This document shows, piece after piece, positions 34,637 to 45,600 of a stretch of 64,000 nt of DNA (the first letter of the stretch is position 1; each line of letters starts with the position of its first letter). A program made the position numbers and the translations under genes. The notes under the pieces are model-generated. The model was not told where the DNA came from. It ran no database searches and saw only the letters and a program-made list of their open reading frames with translations. The stretch covers positions 26,222-90,221 of the forward strand of contig NZ_JAOTIN010000006.1 in assembly GCF_025660655.1 (NCBI RefSeq). Direction: 5' to 3'. This DNA comes from Streptococcus sp. CSL10205-OR2. Its GTDB lineage: Bacteria; Bacillota; Bacilli; Lactobacillales; Streptococcaceae.

Positions 34637-36622
34637 ATGATAAATCGAAAAAATGATAATCACTTTAAACTAGTTTCAAAATATGAGCCTTCAGGTGATC
34701 AACCACAAGCTATTGAGTCTTTGGTGGATAATATTGAAGGTGGTGAAAAAGCCCAAATTTTACTAGGGGCAACAGGAACGGGTAAAACCTATACCATGAG
34801 TCAGGTGATTCAAAAGGTTAATAAACCGACACTGGTGATTGCTCATAACAAAACGCTAGCTGGTCAACTTTATGGAGAGTTTAAAGAATTCTTTCCTGAT
34901 AATGCAGTCGAATATTTCGTTTCTTACTATGATTACTATCAACCAGAAGCCTATGTGCCTTCTAGTGATACCTATATTGAAAAAGATAGTTCTGTCAATG
35001 ACGAGATTGATAAACTAAGACACAGTGCCACATCTGCTCTACTTGAAAGAAATGATGTGATTGTTGTGGCATCCGTCAGTTGCATTTATGGTTTGGGTTC
35101 TCCTACTGAATATGCTGAAAGTGTTGTTAGTTTACGTCCTGGTCTTGAGATTTCAAGAGACCAGTTACTCAATGATTTGGTCAATATCCAGTTTGAGCGC
35201 AATGACATTGATTTTCAACGTGGTCGTTTTCGTGTCCGTGGCGATGTGGTTGAAGTTTTTCCAGCCAGTCGTGATGACCATGCTTTTAGGATTGAATTCT
35301 TTGGTGATGAGATTGATAGGATAAGAGAAATCGAATCTTTAACTGGGCGTGTGATTGGTGAGGTTGAACATCTTGGTATCTTCCCTGCTACTCACTTTAT
35401 GACCAACGAAGAACGAATGGAAGAGTCTATTGCAAAAATTCAGGCAGAATTAACTGAACAATTAGCTGTTTTTGAAAAAGAAGGTAAATTGTTAGAAGCA
35501 CAACGCCTCAAACAACGAACAGAGTACGATATCGAGATGCTTCGTGAAATGGGCTACACTAACGGTGTTGAAAATTATTCTCGTCATATGGACGGAAGAA
35601 GTGAGGGAGAGCCTCCGTTTACCCTTTTAGATTTCTTTCCAGATGATTTTTTAATCATGATTGATGAGAGTCATATGACGATGGGGCAGATAAAAGGCAT
35701 GTACAATGGAGATCGCTCCAGAAAACAAATGTTGGTGGATTATGGTTTCAGGTTGCCAAGTGCACTTGATAATCGACCACTAAGAAGAGAAGAATTTGAA
35801 GAACATGTCCACCAAATTGTTTACGTATCAGCCACACCGGGAGATTATGAAATGGCTCAGACTGATACAGTTGTTGAACAGATTATTCGTCCAACTGGAC
35901 TGCTTGACCCGATTGTTGACGTGAGACCAACCATGGGACAAATTGATGACCTGCTTAGTGAGATTAATGAACGTGTCAGTCGAGGCGAGAGAACTTTTAT
36001 CACAACGTTGACCAAGAAAATGGCAGAAGATTTGACTGATTACTTCAAAGAGATGGGGATTAAGGTTAAATATATGCACTCAGATATTAAAACCTTAGAA
36101 CGTACTGAGATTATTAGAGATTTAAGGTTGGGTGTTTTTGATGTTTTGATTGGGATTAACCTCTTACGTGAAGGTATTGATGTACCAGAAGTTAGTTTGG
36201 TGGCCATTTTGGATGCCGATAAAGAAGGTTTTCTTAGAAATACACGTGGCCTTATTCAAACCATTGGCCGTGCCGCAAGAAATGCTGATGGGCGCGTGAT
36301 TATGTACGCAGATAAAATGACAGACTCAATGAGTCAAGCCATCAAAGAAACGGCACGACGTCGTGAGATTCAAATGGCTTATAACGAAGAACATGGTATC
36401 ATACCAAAAACGATTAAAAAAGACATCAGAGATCTTATCGCGATTACAAAAAGTGTGGCTAAAGACGATGAGCCACTTGATTATGATAAGATGACTAAAA
36501 AAGAACGACAAGAAGCGATTAAAAAACTCCAAAGCCAAATGCAAGAAGCAGCAGAAATCCTTGACTTTGAGTTGGCCGCTCAAATCCGCGATATGATACT
36601 GGAATTAAAAACGATGGATTAA
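34637..36622 (+). CDS. uvrB: Excinuclease ABC subunit B
   Basis: A 661-residue nucleotide-excision-repair helicase. Walker [10 protein letters not shown], beta-hairpin [17 protein letters not shown], motif [23 protein letters not shown] and QTIGRAARN, and the C-terminal UVR motif ([22 protein letters not shown]) that binds UvrC. Usual length. It is read away from glnPQ with about 150 bases of shared upstream region. Confidence 0.98.
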   Translation: MINRKNDNHFKLVSKYEPSGDQPQAIESLVDNIEGGEKAQILLGATGTGKTYTMSQVIQKVNKPTLVIAHNKTLAGQLYGEFKEFFPDNAVEYFVSYYDYYQPEAYVPSSDTYIEKDSSVNDEIDKLRHSATSALLERNDVIVVASVSCIYGLGSPTEYAESVVSLRPGLEISRDQLLNDLVNIQFERNDIDFQRGRFRVRGDVVEVFPASRDDHAFRIEFFGDEIDRIREIESLTGRVIGEVEHLGIFPATHFMTNEERMEESIAKIQAELTEQLAVFEKEGKLLEAQRLKQRTEYDIEMLREMGYTNGVENYSRHMDGRSEGEPPFTLLDFFPDDFLIMIDESHMTMGQIKGMYNGDRSRKQMLVDYGFRLPSALDNRPLRREEFEEHVHQIVYVSATPGDYEMAQTDTVVEQIIRPTGLLDPIVDVRPTMGQIDDLLSEINERVSRGERTFITTLTKKMAEDLTDYFKEMGIKVKYMHSDIKTLERTEIIRDLRLGVFDVLIGINLLREGIDVPEVSLVAILDADKEGFLRNTRGLIQTIGRAARNADGRVIMYADKMTDSMSQAIKETARRREIQMAYNEEHGIIPKTIKKDIRDLIAITKSVAKDDEPLDYDKMTKKERQEAIKKLQSQMQEAAEILDFELAAQIRDMILELKTMD

Positions 36623-36763
36623 GACATAAGATAATCGTAATAGTCTTCTATACAACTCATTTTCAAAATGATATCATTAATGTTATTAAGCGACTATTAA
36701 AAAGTAATGATTTATTTTCTTAATTTAATTTTCATATGACAATAAAAAGAAAGAGAAATTTAA

Positions 36764-37222
36764 ATGACTAAAAAAAATAATTGGATAATGTGGATTTTTA
36801 TGCTAGTTTACCTGTTGCTTTTCTTGTTTTTTATAGTACAAGTCTATCTATGGAATGGTGTTACGATATTATATCTTAGTATTTTTACTTTTGGCCTTCC
36901 TTTGGTTTATATGCTACTACCATTGTTGGGATTAAGGATGTTCAAGTTGAAAAGTAAGAAATCTATTTATTTGAGTTTTATATTTAGCTTATCGCCACTT
37001 CCTTATCTATTTTTAACGTTAAAGGCATTACCTTTCCAAAATCTTGGAAGTAGCGGGGACTCTTTTGTAAAAGTAGCTTATGAACAAGCAGTTGTGGTTA
37101 TTTTTGCATTAACATTGTTTATTATCACTTCAATAGTTTCATTATTCTTTTGTTTGGAGCGTTTCGAAAAGAAAGAAAAGAATCCTGAGCTTTTTGAAAA
37201 TATTGAAAAAACTTCTAAGTGA
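36764..37222 (+). CDS. Small integral membrane protein, unknown function
   Basis: A 152-residue protein with four hydrophobic segments (about 8-28, 34-54, 65-85, 108-130) and a charged C-terminus (ERFEKKEKNPELFENIEK). No signal peptidase site, no recognised domain. The ribosome site is weak (AGAAAGAGA). It stands alone between uvrB and a Nudix gene. AT content is like its neighbours. Confidence 0.62.
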   Translation: MTKKNNWIMWIFMLVYLLLFLFFIVQVYLWNGVTILYLSIFTFGLPLVYMLLPLLGLRMFKLKSKKSIYLSFIFSLSPLPYLFLTLKALPFQNLGSSGDSFVKVAYEQAVVVIFALTLFIITSIVSLFFCLERFEKKEKNPELFENIEKTSK

Positions 37223-37311
37223 AGATCTTATACATTATTCAATTATTTAAAATAGTCACCATTTCTCAAGAAAAGTTGTGCTTTATAGTTTTTAAAAAAT
37301 AGGAGAATTTT

Positions 37312-37776
37312 ATGTCACGCAATCAAGAAGTGATTTTAACAAATATGTGTTTAATAGAGGACGATAAAGGAAATGTGCTTGTTCAGATAAGAAAACCGGA
37401 AATGTATCGCTGGTCTGGTGTTGCTTTCCCGGGAGGGCATATTGAAGAAAAAGAGAGCCTCCATGATGCCGTCGTCAGAGAAGTACTTGAAGAAACAGGA
37501 TTAACGATTAAGCAGCCAAAATTAGTTGGGATGAAACACTGGTACAATCAAGATGGTATTCGTTACCTAGTGTTTCTCTATCGTACTAATCAATATGAGG
37601 GACTGGTACAATCCTCTGACGAAGGCGAAGTCAAATGGGTTAAGAAGACAGAACTTCCTAATATGGATCTAGCTTTTGACTTATTAGAATTATTAAAGGT
37701 ATTTGAAGATGATACCTTGTCAGAATTTTTCTATCGACCAATAGAAAATGGAAAATGGCAAAATGAGCTGTACTAG
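37312..37776 (+). CDS. Nudix hydrolase (MutT/NUDIX, 8-oxo-dGTP diphosphatase-like)
   Basis: A 154-residue protein with a complete Nudix box, GGHIEEKESLHDAVVREVLE continuing ETGL, the metal-binding REVLEE core. The start MSRNQEVILTNMCLIEDDKG and KHWYNQDGIRYLVFLYRTNQ fit the small MutT-type fold. It could sanitise oxidised nucleotides or hydrolyse another nucleoside diphosphate compound. The neighbouring perR/metal-efflux genes make an oxidative-stress role attractive but not proven. Confidence 0.85.
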   Translation: MSRNQEVILTNMCLIEDDKGNVLVQIRKPEMYRWSGVAFPGGHIEEKESLHDAVVREVLEETGLTIKQPKLVGMKHWYNQDGIRYLVFLYRTNQYEGLVQSSDEGEVKWVKKTELPNMDLAFDLLELLKVFEDDTLSEFFYRPIENGKWQNELY

Positions 37777-37790
37777 CTAATCTTTACCCC

Positions 37791-37818
37791 AAACAACAGG
37801 ACACTCCTGTTGTTTTTT
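37791..37818 (+). terminator. Terminator after the Nudix gene
   Basis: AAACAACAGG (37791-37800), loop ACACT, CCTGTTGTTT (37806-37815), then T residues. Confidence 0.9.
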
Positions 37819-37933
37819 ACTTAACAAAAAATAGTGTTTAAAACGATAGATAGTTTCTACCCATACAACCACAAGTCAAAGTCTTGTTTTTTCCTATACT
37901 AATAGTGTATAATAGCATAAAGGAGGGTTAGAC

Positions 37934-38404
37934 ATGGAGTTACATTCACATCTTGAGAGAAATTTAGATGATGCTTATGACCATGTGATTGCGCATTTAA
38001 AAGAGAAAAAAATTCGTATCACCGAGTCTCGAAAAGCCATTATTTCTTATATCATTCAATCCTATGATCACCCTAGTGCAGAAATGATTTACCGTGATCT
38101 AAAGCCCAAATTTCCTAACCTAAGTCTTGCAACCGTCTATAACAATATTAGATTTTTGGTCGATGAAGGATTTGTGTCAGAAATAAAGCCAAGTAATGAC
38201 AATACCACCTATTTTGATTTTATGGGTCATAAACACCTTAATGTTGTCTGTGAACAGTGTGGTAAGATTACTGACTTTATGGATATCGATTTCTCACACA
38301 TTCAAAAAGAAGCAGCAGAACAAACCAACTATAAAATTACTAAGAGTCAATTTTTAATCTATGGTATTTGTCCTGAATGCCAACTAAGAAATAAAGAAAG
38401 CTGA
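37934..38404 (+). CDS. perR: Peroxide-responsive repressor PerR (Fur family)
   Basis: A 156-residue Fur-family protein. The winged helix (RITESRKAIISYII, LSLATVYNNIRFLVDEGFV) is followed by the regulatory HKHLNVVCEQCGKITDF and the structural zinc pair CPEC near the C-terminus. PerR represses peroxide-defence and metal genes with Fe or Mn and is inactivated by oxidised histidines. The start is behind AAAGGAGGG. A TATAAT at about 37907 serves as -10. The next gene has a perfect Per box, so it is a direct target. Confidence 0.92.
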   Translation: MELHSHLERNLDDAYDHVIAHLKEKKIRITESRKAIISYIIQSYDHPSAEMIYRDLKPKFPNLSLATVYNNIRFLVDEGFVSEIKPSNDNTTYFDFMGHKHLNVVCEQCGKITDFMDIDFSHIQKEAAEQTNYKITKSQFLIYGICPECQLRNKES

Positions 38405-38418
38405 GAAGCTTTTTTTAT
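38397..38418 (+). terminator. Terminator at the perR stop
   Basis: AAAGCT, loop GAGA, AGCTTT then a T run; the stem includes the stop codon. A short stem, so modest strength. Confidence 0.6.
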
Positions 38419-38423
38419 TTTGT

Positions 38424-38438
38424 TTAGAATTATTCTAA
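38424..38438. promoter_or_regulatory. Per box
   Basis: TTAGAATTATTCTAA is a perfect 7-1-7 palindrome and matches the Per box consensus. It lies 6 bases upstream of the -35 of the metal-efflux ATPase gene. Confidence 0.9.
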
Positions 38439-38444
38439 ATAAAC

Positions 38445-38473
38445 TTGACTTTTTTATTTATAACCATTATAAT
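38445..38473 (+). promoter_or_regulatory. Promoter of the metal-efflux ATPase gene
   Basis: TTGACT (38445-38450), 17 bases, TATAAT (38468-38473). A longer inverted repeat TTATAACC (from 38458) and GGTTATAA (38496-38503) brackets the -10 and start region and may be a second regulatory element. Confidence 0.75.
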
Positions 38474-38515
38474 TAAATTGTGGTTAATTAGAACGGTTAT
38501 AAAAAGGAGTCAATC

Positions 38516-40444
38516 ATGAAAGTCATCCATTGGTTAAAGAAAAATCCTAAAATGTTAAAAACCTTACTGTGTTTAGGTCTTATTATCATAGGTTTTGTTG
38601 TGCAGTCTTACCTCCCAATTGTGGGAACCCTTGTATTAATTTTGGCTTTCATTGTTGGTGGTTATGATTCTGCCAAGGAAGGTTTCCTAGACTTAGTGGA
38701 AAATCATCATTTAAACGTTGATATCCTCATGTTTTTAGCAGCGATAGGTGCTGGGATAATCGGTTACTGGCTGGAAGGGGCTATCCTCATCTTTATCTTC
38801 TCTTTGTCTAATAGTTTGGAAGAATTAGCCATGGAGAAAAGTAAAAATGCTATTTCTGCTTTGATGTCTTTAACACCAGATGTCGCAAGAAAGATTACAG
38901 CTGATGGTCAAATCGTAGAAGTGGCAACAGACTCTCTAAAAATCGGTGATGCGGTCCAAGTTCGAAAAGGCGAAGCTGTTCCTATTGATGGGACTTTAAC
39001 AAGTGATTTTGCTCTTGTTGATGAATCAATGGTGACAGGAGAGCCCATTTCAGTTGAAAAATATCTTAACGACAGTCTTATCGGTGGCACCATTAATTTA
39101 GATAATCAGATCACAATGACAGTGACTGTTGAAAACAAAGATACCCTCTTTGCTAAAATTGTTAGCCTTGTTGAAGAAGCGCATGAGAATAAAAGTAAAA
39201 CGGCGAGTTTCATTGAAGGACTTGAAGACAACTATGTTAAAGCAGTTCTCCTTTTGGTACCAATCTTTATCCTTGTCAGTCATTTCATCTTTGGTTGGGA
39301 GTGGCTGGACAGTTTCTATCGTGGCATGATTCTATTGACTGTGGCTTCACCTTGTGCTCTTGTGGCGAGTTCAACGCCAGCCACCCTATCAGCTATTAGC
39401 CGTGCGGCACAAAGTGGCCTCATCGTTAAAGGTGGCGATATTATCGATCGTATGGGTGACATTAGTGTGGTCGTTATGGATAAGACGGGTACACTGACTA
39501 AGGGCTTGCCAAGTGTCATTCATACTGAGATTCTTTCAGAAGAAATCCTTGTCAACCAAGTTGTGAAAACCGTTGAAGCAACTAGTACTCACCCCATTTC
39601 ATCTGCCTTGTTGGAGTATACTAAAACAGTTGAAATCCTTTCCTTAGATGAGCTAGAAGATGTGACAGGTAAAGGTTTTAAAGCCAGCTATCAGGGTGAT
39701 GTTTGGCGTATTGGTAAAAAATCTTTTATCCTAGAAGCTATCGAAGAACTACCAAAAGAGCTTGCAAAAACGATTGCAAAAGAAGAGAAAGAAGGAAAAA
39801 CTCTTGTTTTTGTTAGTCGCAATCAAGAACTGATGGGTTATTATAGCCTCTTTGATGAGATAAAAGAAGAAAGTCGTTTAGCCATTTCACAATTACAAGG
39901 CATGGGCATTAAAACCATTATGTTGACAGGTGATAACGAAAAAACAGCGCAACATATTGCTAGTCTTCTTGGGATTGACCACGTCATCGCCAATTGTCTT
40001 CCGCAAGATAAAACAGCAGCTATTAAGACATTAAAAGAAAAACATCATGGTGTAGCCATGGTGGGAGATGGGATAAATGACGCCCCAGCTCTTGCACTAG
40101 CAGATGTCAGTTATGCTATTGGCGCAGGTAGTGATATCGCTATTGAAAGTGCTGATAGTGTCATCATGGATGATTTGACTAGATTACCGTTTTCTATTGC
40201 CTTGTCACGAAAAATGAAAACCGTGATTAAAGAAAATATTATTTTTGCTCTTTCTGTTATTCTGATATTGATTTTAGCTAATGTCTTTCAATTAGTAACC
40301 TTACCACTTGGCGTGGTTGGCCATGAAGGTAGTACAATTCTAGTGATTTTAAACGGTCTTCGTCTTTTAAGAACAACTCCATTTCTTGCAACTTTCAAAG
40401 TAAAAGGATATAATGTAAAAAAACCTGAAAGAGAGTTTGTATGA
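38516..40444 (+). CDS. pmtA: P1B-4-type metal-efflux ATPase (PmtA-like)
   Basis: A 642-residue P-type ATPase without N-terminal metal-binding domain. The P1B-4 signatures are SPC in TM6 (TVASPCALVASSTPA, S278-P-C280) and HEGST in TM8 (GVVGHEGSTILVILNGLRLL, H603). Actuator TGEP, phosphorylation site DKTGT (D322), and GDGINDAPAL are complete. P1B-4 pumps export Fe(II), Co(II) or related ions; the streptococcal member PmtA is a PerR-regulated iron exporter. The perfect Per box and adjacent perR support that identity here, giving a link between peroxide stress and removal of Fenton-active iron. Confidence 0.9.
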   Translation: MKVIHWLKKNPKMLKTLLCLGLIIIGFVVQSYLPIVGTLVLILAFIVGGYDSAKEGFLDLVENHHLNVDILMFLAAIGAGIIGYWLEGAILIFIFSLSNSLEELAMEKSKNAISALMSLTPDVARKITADGQIVEVATDSLKIGDAVQVRKGEAVPIDGTLTSDFALVDESMVTGEPISVEKYLNDSLIGGTINLDNQITMTVTVENKDTLFAKIVSLVEEAHENKSKTASFIEGLEDNYVKAVLLLVPIFILVSHFIFGWEWLDSFYRGMILLTVASPCALVASSTPATLSAISRAAQSGLIVKGGDIIDRMGDISVVVMDKTGTLTKGLPSVIHTEILSEEILVNQVVKTVEATSTHPISSALLEYTKTVEILSLDELEDVTGKGFKASYQGDVWRIGKKSFILEAIEELPKELAKTIAKEEKEGKTLVFVSRNQELMGYYSLFDEIKEESRLAISQLQGMGIKTIMLTGDNEKTAQHIASLLGIDHVIANCLPQDKTAAIKTLKEKHHGVAMVGDGINDAPALALADVSYAIGAGSDIAIESADSVIMDDLTRLPFSIALSRKMKTVIKENIIFALSVILILILANVFQLVTLPLGVVGHEGSTILVILNGLRLLRTTPFLATFKVKGYNVKKPEREFV

Positions 40445-40623
40445 TTTATTTTGTTGTTGGTTTATTGGCAGTATTTTCTATTGTAAAGATTATTAGTTTT
40501 ATGATGTTAACGAAAAATATCAAGCCAACTCAGGAAGATATTGCTGCTGCTAAAAAAAGACTAGCAGAAGAACAATCAAAAAAAGACCATAAAGATGAAG
40601 ATGATGATGATTTTGATTTTTAA
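40441..40623 (+). CDS. Small acidic-tailed membrane protein coupled to pmtA (60 aa)
   Basis: Its ATG overlaps the pmtA stop (ATGA), so translation is coupled. The product has one N-terminal transmembrane segment (about 2-22), a helix-forming KPTQEDIAAAKKRLAEEQSK and the acidic end DEDDDDFDF, which could bind divalent metal at the cytoplasmic face. I do not recognise a family. Position suggests a regulator or metal-handling partner of the pump; that is inference. Confidence 0.7.
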   Translation: MIYFVVGLLAVFSIVKIISFMMLTKNIKPTQEDIAAAKKRLAEEQSKKDHKDEDDDDFDF

Positions 40624-40630
40624 ACACACA

Positions 40631-40655
40631 AAAAGCCCTTTGAACAAGGGCTTTT
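40631..40655. terminator. Bidirectional terminator between pmtA operon and pyrD
   Basis: AAAAGCCCTT (40631-40640), loop TGAAC, AAGGGCTTTT (40646-40655). A perfect 10-bp stem with A and T tracts on both sides serves both convergent genes. Confidence 0.9.
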
Positions 40656-40662
40656 AATTGTT

Positions 40663-41595
40663 TTAAAGTGTTTTTAGCTGACCACGGAAATCTTCAATGG
40701 TTTCATAACCTTTTTCAGCCATAATGGCTTTTAATTCATTAGTAATGCGTTCGAAAATAGCAACGCCTTCTTGGTGAAGAGCAGTTCCCACTTGAACCAT
40801 GCTAGCACCACAAAGGATGTGTTCAAAAGCGTCACGACCAGTTTTGACACCACCAGTTCCAATAATTTTAATGGAAGGGTTAAGACGCTTATAAAAGGCA
40901 TGGACATTAGCTAGAGCTGTTGGTTTGATATAATCACCACCAATACCACCAAAACCATCTTTTGGTTTAATCACGACAGTTTCATCAGAAATAACTAAGC
41001 CATTACCAATCGAATTAACACAGTTGACAAAAACAAGTGGAAATTGATTGAAGATAGCAGCCGCCTGATCAAAGTGAACAATATCAAAGTAAGGTGGCAA
41101 CTTAACACCAAGTGGTTTGGTATAATATGAGAAAGCTTCTGACAAGAGTTTTTCTGTGGCTTCAAAATCATAAGCAATTTGAGGTTTACCAGGAACATTT
41201 GGACAAGAAAGATTGAGTTCAACCAAGCCCTGATAGTCACTGTCTTGTACTCTTTTCAAGATAAGATGTGTTTCATCTGGCGATAAACCAACTAATGAGA
41301 GAAAATGAGGTTTGTTGTCTGGATTTTTTTCCAGTTCAGTCACATACTCTAAGTAGTAGTCAATACCAAGATTTGGTAGCCCCATCGAATTAATTGAACC
41401 TAAGTCGGTGTCGAAATAACGAGGTTCAGGGTTTCCGGCTCTTTCATTTAACGTTCCTGTTTTGGTGACAAATGAGCCAGCCATTGACGCATCAATATCA
41501 GCTAGTTCTTCTCTGGTGTAGCAATGAATACCAGCAGCATTCATCAAGCAGTTTGAAAAATGAAAAGTTCCAACAGTGGTAGCGGTAGATGTCAT
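40663..41595 (-). CDS. pyrD: Dihydroorotate dehydrogenase, class 1A (fumarate type)
   Basis: The start is ATG 41595 behind GGAGG; an upstream TTG overlaps that site. The 310-residue FMN enzyme oxidises dihydroorotate with fumarate in pyrimidine synthesis. Motifs include [29 protein letters not shown], the catalytic cysteine in [12 protein letters not shown] and the FMN phosphate site [19 protein letters not shown]. Class 1A is soluble and single-subunit, as in lactococci and S. pyogenes relatives. Confidence 0.94.
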   Translation of the reverse strand: MTSTATTVGTFHFSNCLMNAAGIHCYTREELADIDASMAGSFVTKTGTLNERAGNPEPRYFDTDLGSINSMGLPNLGIDYYLEYVTELEKNPDNKPHFLSLVGLSPDETHLILKRVQDSDYQGLVELNLSCPNVPGKPQIAYDFEATEKLLSEAFSYYTKPLGVKLPPYFDIVHFDQAAAIFNQFPLVFVNCVNSIGNGLVISDETVVIKPKDGFGGIGGDYIKPTALANVHAFYKRLNPSIKIIGTGGVKTGRDAFEHILCGASMVQVGTALHQEGVAIFERITNELKAIMAEKGYETIEDFRGQLKTL

Positions 41596-41766
41596 AGTAG
41601 CCTCCAAAAATGATTTTTACTATTGTACCATGTGAGAAGAAGTCTAAGCAAGCCAAAAAAGTGTTTTCAAGTTTTTTCTTTGTTTTAGTAGATTTTTTCA
41701 CAAATTTTTTGTAGAATAGAAAAAGTAAATTAATGACAGTTGTCAAAAAATAAAGGAGAATGATAA

Positions 41767-42459
41767 ATGGCAAAATTAGTATTTGCACGTCATGGTGAAT
41801 CACTATGGAACAAAGCTAACCTCTTTACAGGTTGGGCAGATGTAGACCTTTCAGAAAAAGGTGTTGAACAAGCTATTGAAGCTGGTAAATTGATTAAAGA
41901 AGCTGGTATTGAGTTTGATATCGCCTTCACATCAGTTCTTAAACGTGCAATCAAAACAACTAACTTAGCACTTGAAAGTGCAGACCAATTATGGTTGCCT
42001 GTTGAAAAGTCATGGCGTTTAAATGAACGTCACTATGGTGGCTTAACTGGTAAAAACAAAGCAGAAGCAGCTGCTGAATTTGGTGATGAGCAAGTCCACA
42101 TCTGGCGCCGTTCATACGATACCTTACCACCATTAATGTCAAGAGATGATGAACATTCAGCACATACTGATCGTCGTTATGCTTTGCTAGATGACAGTGT
42201 TATTCCAGATGCTGAAAACTTGAAAGTAACTCTAGAGCGTGCTTTACCATTCTGGGAAGATAAAATTGCACCAGCCCTTAAAGAAGGTAAAAATGTTTTC
42301 GTTGCAGCTCATGGTAACTCAATTCGTGCCCTTGTAAAACATATCAAACAATTATCAGATGATGAGATTATGGGTGTTGAAATTCCAAACTTCCCACCAC
42401 TTGTTTTCGAGTTTGATGACAAGTTAAATGTTCAAAATGAATATTATCTTGGAAAATAG
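41767..42459 (+). CDS. gpmA: 2,3-bisphosphoglycerate-dependent phosphoglycerate mutase
   Basis: A 230-residue glycolytic enzyme interconverting 3- and 2-phosphoglycerate. The active site is complete: [10 protein letters not shown] with the phosphohistidine, [14 protein letters not shown] and [14 protein letters not shown]. The ribosome site is AAAGGAG. Codon use is strongly biased, as expected for a highly expressed glycolytic gene. Confidence 0.98.
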   Translation: MAKLVFARHGESLWNKANLFTGWADVDLSEKGVEQAIEAGKLIKEAGIEFDIAFTSVLKRAIKTTNLALESADQLWLPVEKSWRLNERHYGGLTGKNKAEAAAEFGDEQVHIWRRSYDTLPPLMSRDDEHSAHTDRRYALLDDSVIPDAENLKVTLERALPFWEDKIAPALKEGKNVFVAAHGNSIRALVKHIKQLSDDEIMGVEIPNFPPLVFEFDDKLNVQNEYYLGK

Positions 42460-42477
42460 TTAGTTTGCATAAAAATT

Positions 42478-42503
42478 AAAGAGCATTTAAGGTGCTCTTT
42501 TTT
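42478..42503 (+). terminator. Terminator after gpmA
   Basis: AAAGAGCA (42478-42485) pairs with TGCTCTTT (42493-42500) across a 7-base loop; T residues follow. Confidence 0.85.
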
Positions 42504-42626
42504 AATAGTAAAAAAAATGTAGAAAAAACAATTTTTGAATAGCTAACAAAGCTTATAACTAGGGCTTATTTCAAATAATTTTAACTGACATAAACAGTCA
42601 CAATTTTTAAGCCAACACCCTTGCGC

Positions 42627-42655
42627 TTTACAAATAATAATGATATATTTATAAG
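42627..42655 (+). promoter_or_regulatory. Probable promoter of the SdrD-like adhesin gene
   Basis: TTTACA (42627-42632), 17 bases, TATAAG (42650-42655). Alternatives with other spacing exist in this AT-rich region. Confidence 0.5.
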
Positions 42656-42691
42656 TGGAATATCCTCTATAAAAAATGAAAGGAAGTAGAT

Positions 42692-45600
42692 ATGTATTCT
42701 AAACTAAAAACATTTCTAAAGTCATCTATAATCGCACTGATTGCAGTTATAGGTGTCTTTACGGTTTCAGCAAATACTGTTGAAGCTAAAGAACTAGATG
42801 ATGTCATTACAGACATTGTTATCTGGGACACCGGTAATGGAAGGGAGGCCTCGAAAAAAGGAACGGGTGAGTATGTACTTGTTGAAAATAGAAATTATAG
42901 TTTCTTAACAAAATTTGATCTTTCAGCATATAACAACAACTTAGCTGACGGAGATTTCTTTAACTTTGATATTCCAGCTCCATTTAATATTGCAGCAAGT
43001 ACTTTTGATATCACTGACCCTGAAACAGGTATTGCTATTGGTACTGCCAAAGTGACTCCTGCTGGTACAGCTCAAGGTGGCTCTGTTAAAATCACTCTTA
43101 AAAATCTACAAGATTATAAAGATCAAAAGCAGACAACAGAGATTCTTAATGTTAAGGGAACTTTTTTTGCTCAGTTTAATATGACTGAGGTGTTGGCGAC
43201 AACAACCAAAACGTTTGAGAACATAAAAGATGTTGGAACAAAAGATATTGTGCTTTCCGTTATTCCAAAAGCCACTTCCGATAACACTGCAGTTCTAGCA
43301 AATGAGAACATTGCTAAATATAGTGGTGTGTTGACTAATCGTCCATACACTTCAGATATTTTAGGTAAATCTGGTGACTATCAACACCCATGGCGCATCC
43401 GTCTTAATGGTTCAGGTAAAGACTACAATGAACTAAAAATCACTGACACTGTTGATGATTCTGGTGCACCAATGCAATTTATTCCTGAACTTTTGGTGGT
43501 AACTGCTGGTGACAGTATTAATCAAGGTTACCAATTAGACAACAAGGAAACCCTTGTTGAAGGTACAGACTATACTGTTACTTATAATGCAGCTTACACT
43601 AAGTTTGAAATTAATATTATCAACCCTGGAACTAGACGTTTCATGATTGACTATGCAACAACTGCTCCTGCTGATGGTTCTGTTGTTGCTAATACTGTTA
43701 AAGTCACCTCTGATAAAGGCGATGTAACTGTAAGAGATGATTCAACGGCAACTTCAATAACAGTTGAACGTCTTAGTAAAATTACAACTGGTGGTACCAT
43801 CAGTATCGAAACAGGAAACCGTATTACCATCTATAAAACAGATGAAGATACTGGTAAACCTCTAGCAGGTGCGATTTTCAAAATCACTAAACCTGACCAA
43901 ACTGAAGTAACATTAGATCCAACTGACGCTGAAAATGGACGTGTGCAATCACCAGTCTTTACTGAAGCAGAAGTTAAAGCTGGTAAGTTCACTATTACTG
44001 AGATCACAGCTCCAGATGGCTATAACATTACTGCAGACCCAATTCAAGTGAGTGTTTCTGACAAAGGTGCTATCCGTACCATCACTAACAAGAAAAAAGA
44101 ACCAGTACCTGTAAGTGTTTCTATTGAAGCAACTAAAGCTTTAACAGGACGCGACTTAGCAGCTGATGAGTTTGAATTTGAACTTAAAGATGAAAAAGGA
44201 ACTGTTATCGCAACTGCTAAAAATACTGCGGATGGCAACATTGTTTTTGCTGACGTTGAATTTACAAAAGCAGGAACTTACAACTACACTATTGAAGAAA
44301 AAGCTGGTAACTTAGGTGGTGTAACATATGACACAACTCCTAAGGCAGTTACCATCGAAGTTACTAAAGAAGCTGCTGATCCAGGTACTGATCCTAAGTA
44401 TGATGGCAAATTAGTAGCAAATGTTATTTCTGAAAAAGCTGTTTTCAATAATACTTATGCTCCAGCTGAAACAAATATTGTTATTAAAGCAACTAAAACA
44501 TTAGTTGGACGTGATTTAAAAGAAGGTGAATTCACATTCAACCTTAAAGATACTAGTGGTAAAATTTGGCTTACTGCAACAAATGCAGCAGACGGAACTA
44601 TTACATTTGCACCAAAAACATTTACTGCAGCAGGAACTTACAACTACACTATTAGTGAAGTAAAAGGTACTGAAGTTGGAATGACTTATGATGAAACTGA
44701 GCGTCCTCTTACAGTAACTGTAACTGATGATGGTCAAGGTCAACTTTCTGCGACTGTAACTCCTGCATCAGAACTTGCTTTTGAAAATACTTATAAAGCA
44801 CCAACTTACAAACTAGGAAACTACGTTTGGATTGATGCTAACAAAGACGGTAACCAAGACGCTGGTGAAACACCAGTTGCAGATGTTAAGGTTGTTCTTA
44901 CTAAAGCAGACGGTTCAACTGAAGAAACTAAAACCAATGCTGATGGTTACTATGAATTCCCTAACTTACCAAACGGTGACTACACTGTTGACTTCACTGT
45001 TCCAGACGGTTACGAAGTAACGCCAGTGACAAGTGACGATGATAACGTTGATGGTAACTCAAACAACGCTACAACAACTGGAACAATCAACAATGCAGAC
45101 AACATGACCATTGACTTAGGTCTTGTTAAGAAAGTCTACAAACTAGGAAACTACGTTTGGATTGATGCTAATAAAGACGGTAACCAAGACGCTGGTGAAA
45201 CACCAGTAGCAGATGTTAAAGTTGTTCTTACAAAAGCAGACGGTTCAACTGAAGAAACTAAAACCAATGCTGATGGTTACTATGAATTCCCTAACTTACC
45301 AAACGGTGACTACACTGTTGACTTCACTGTTCCAGACGGTTACGAAGTAACGCCAGTGACAAGTGATGATGATAACGTTGATGGTAACTCAAACAACGCT
45401 ACAACAACTGGAACAATCAACAACGCAGACAACATGACCATTGACTTAGGTCTTGTTAAGAAAGTCTACAAACTAGGAAACTACGTTTGGATTGATGCTA
45501 ATAAAGACGGTAACCAAGACGCTAATGAAACACCAGTAGCAGGTGTTAAAGTTGTTCTTACAAAAGCAGATGGTTCAACTGAAGAAACAACAACTGATGA

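Noticed and set aside
41498..41803. Minus-strand frame between pyrD and gpmA
   Set aside because: It overlaps the pyrD 5' region and the gpmA start, and reads as low-complexity Leu/Phe sequence without a ribosome site.
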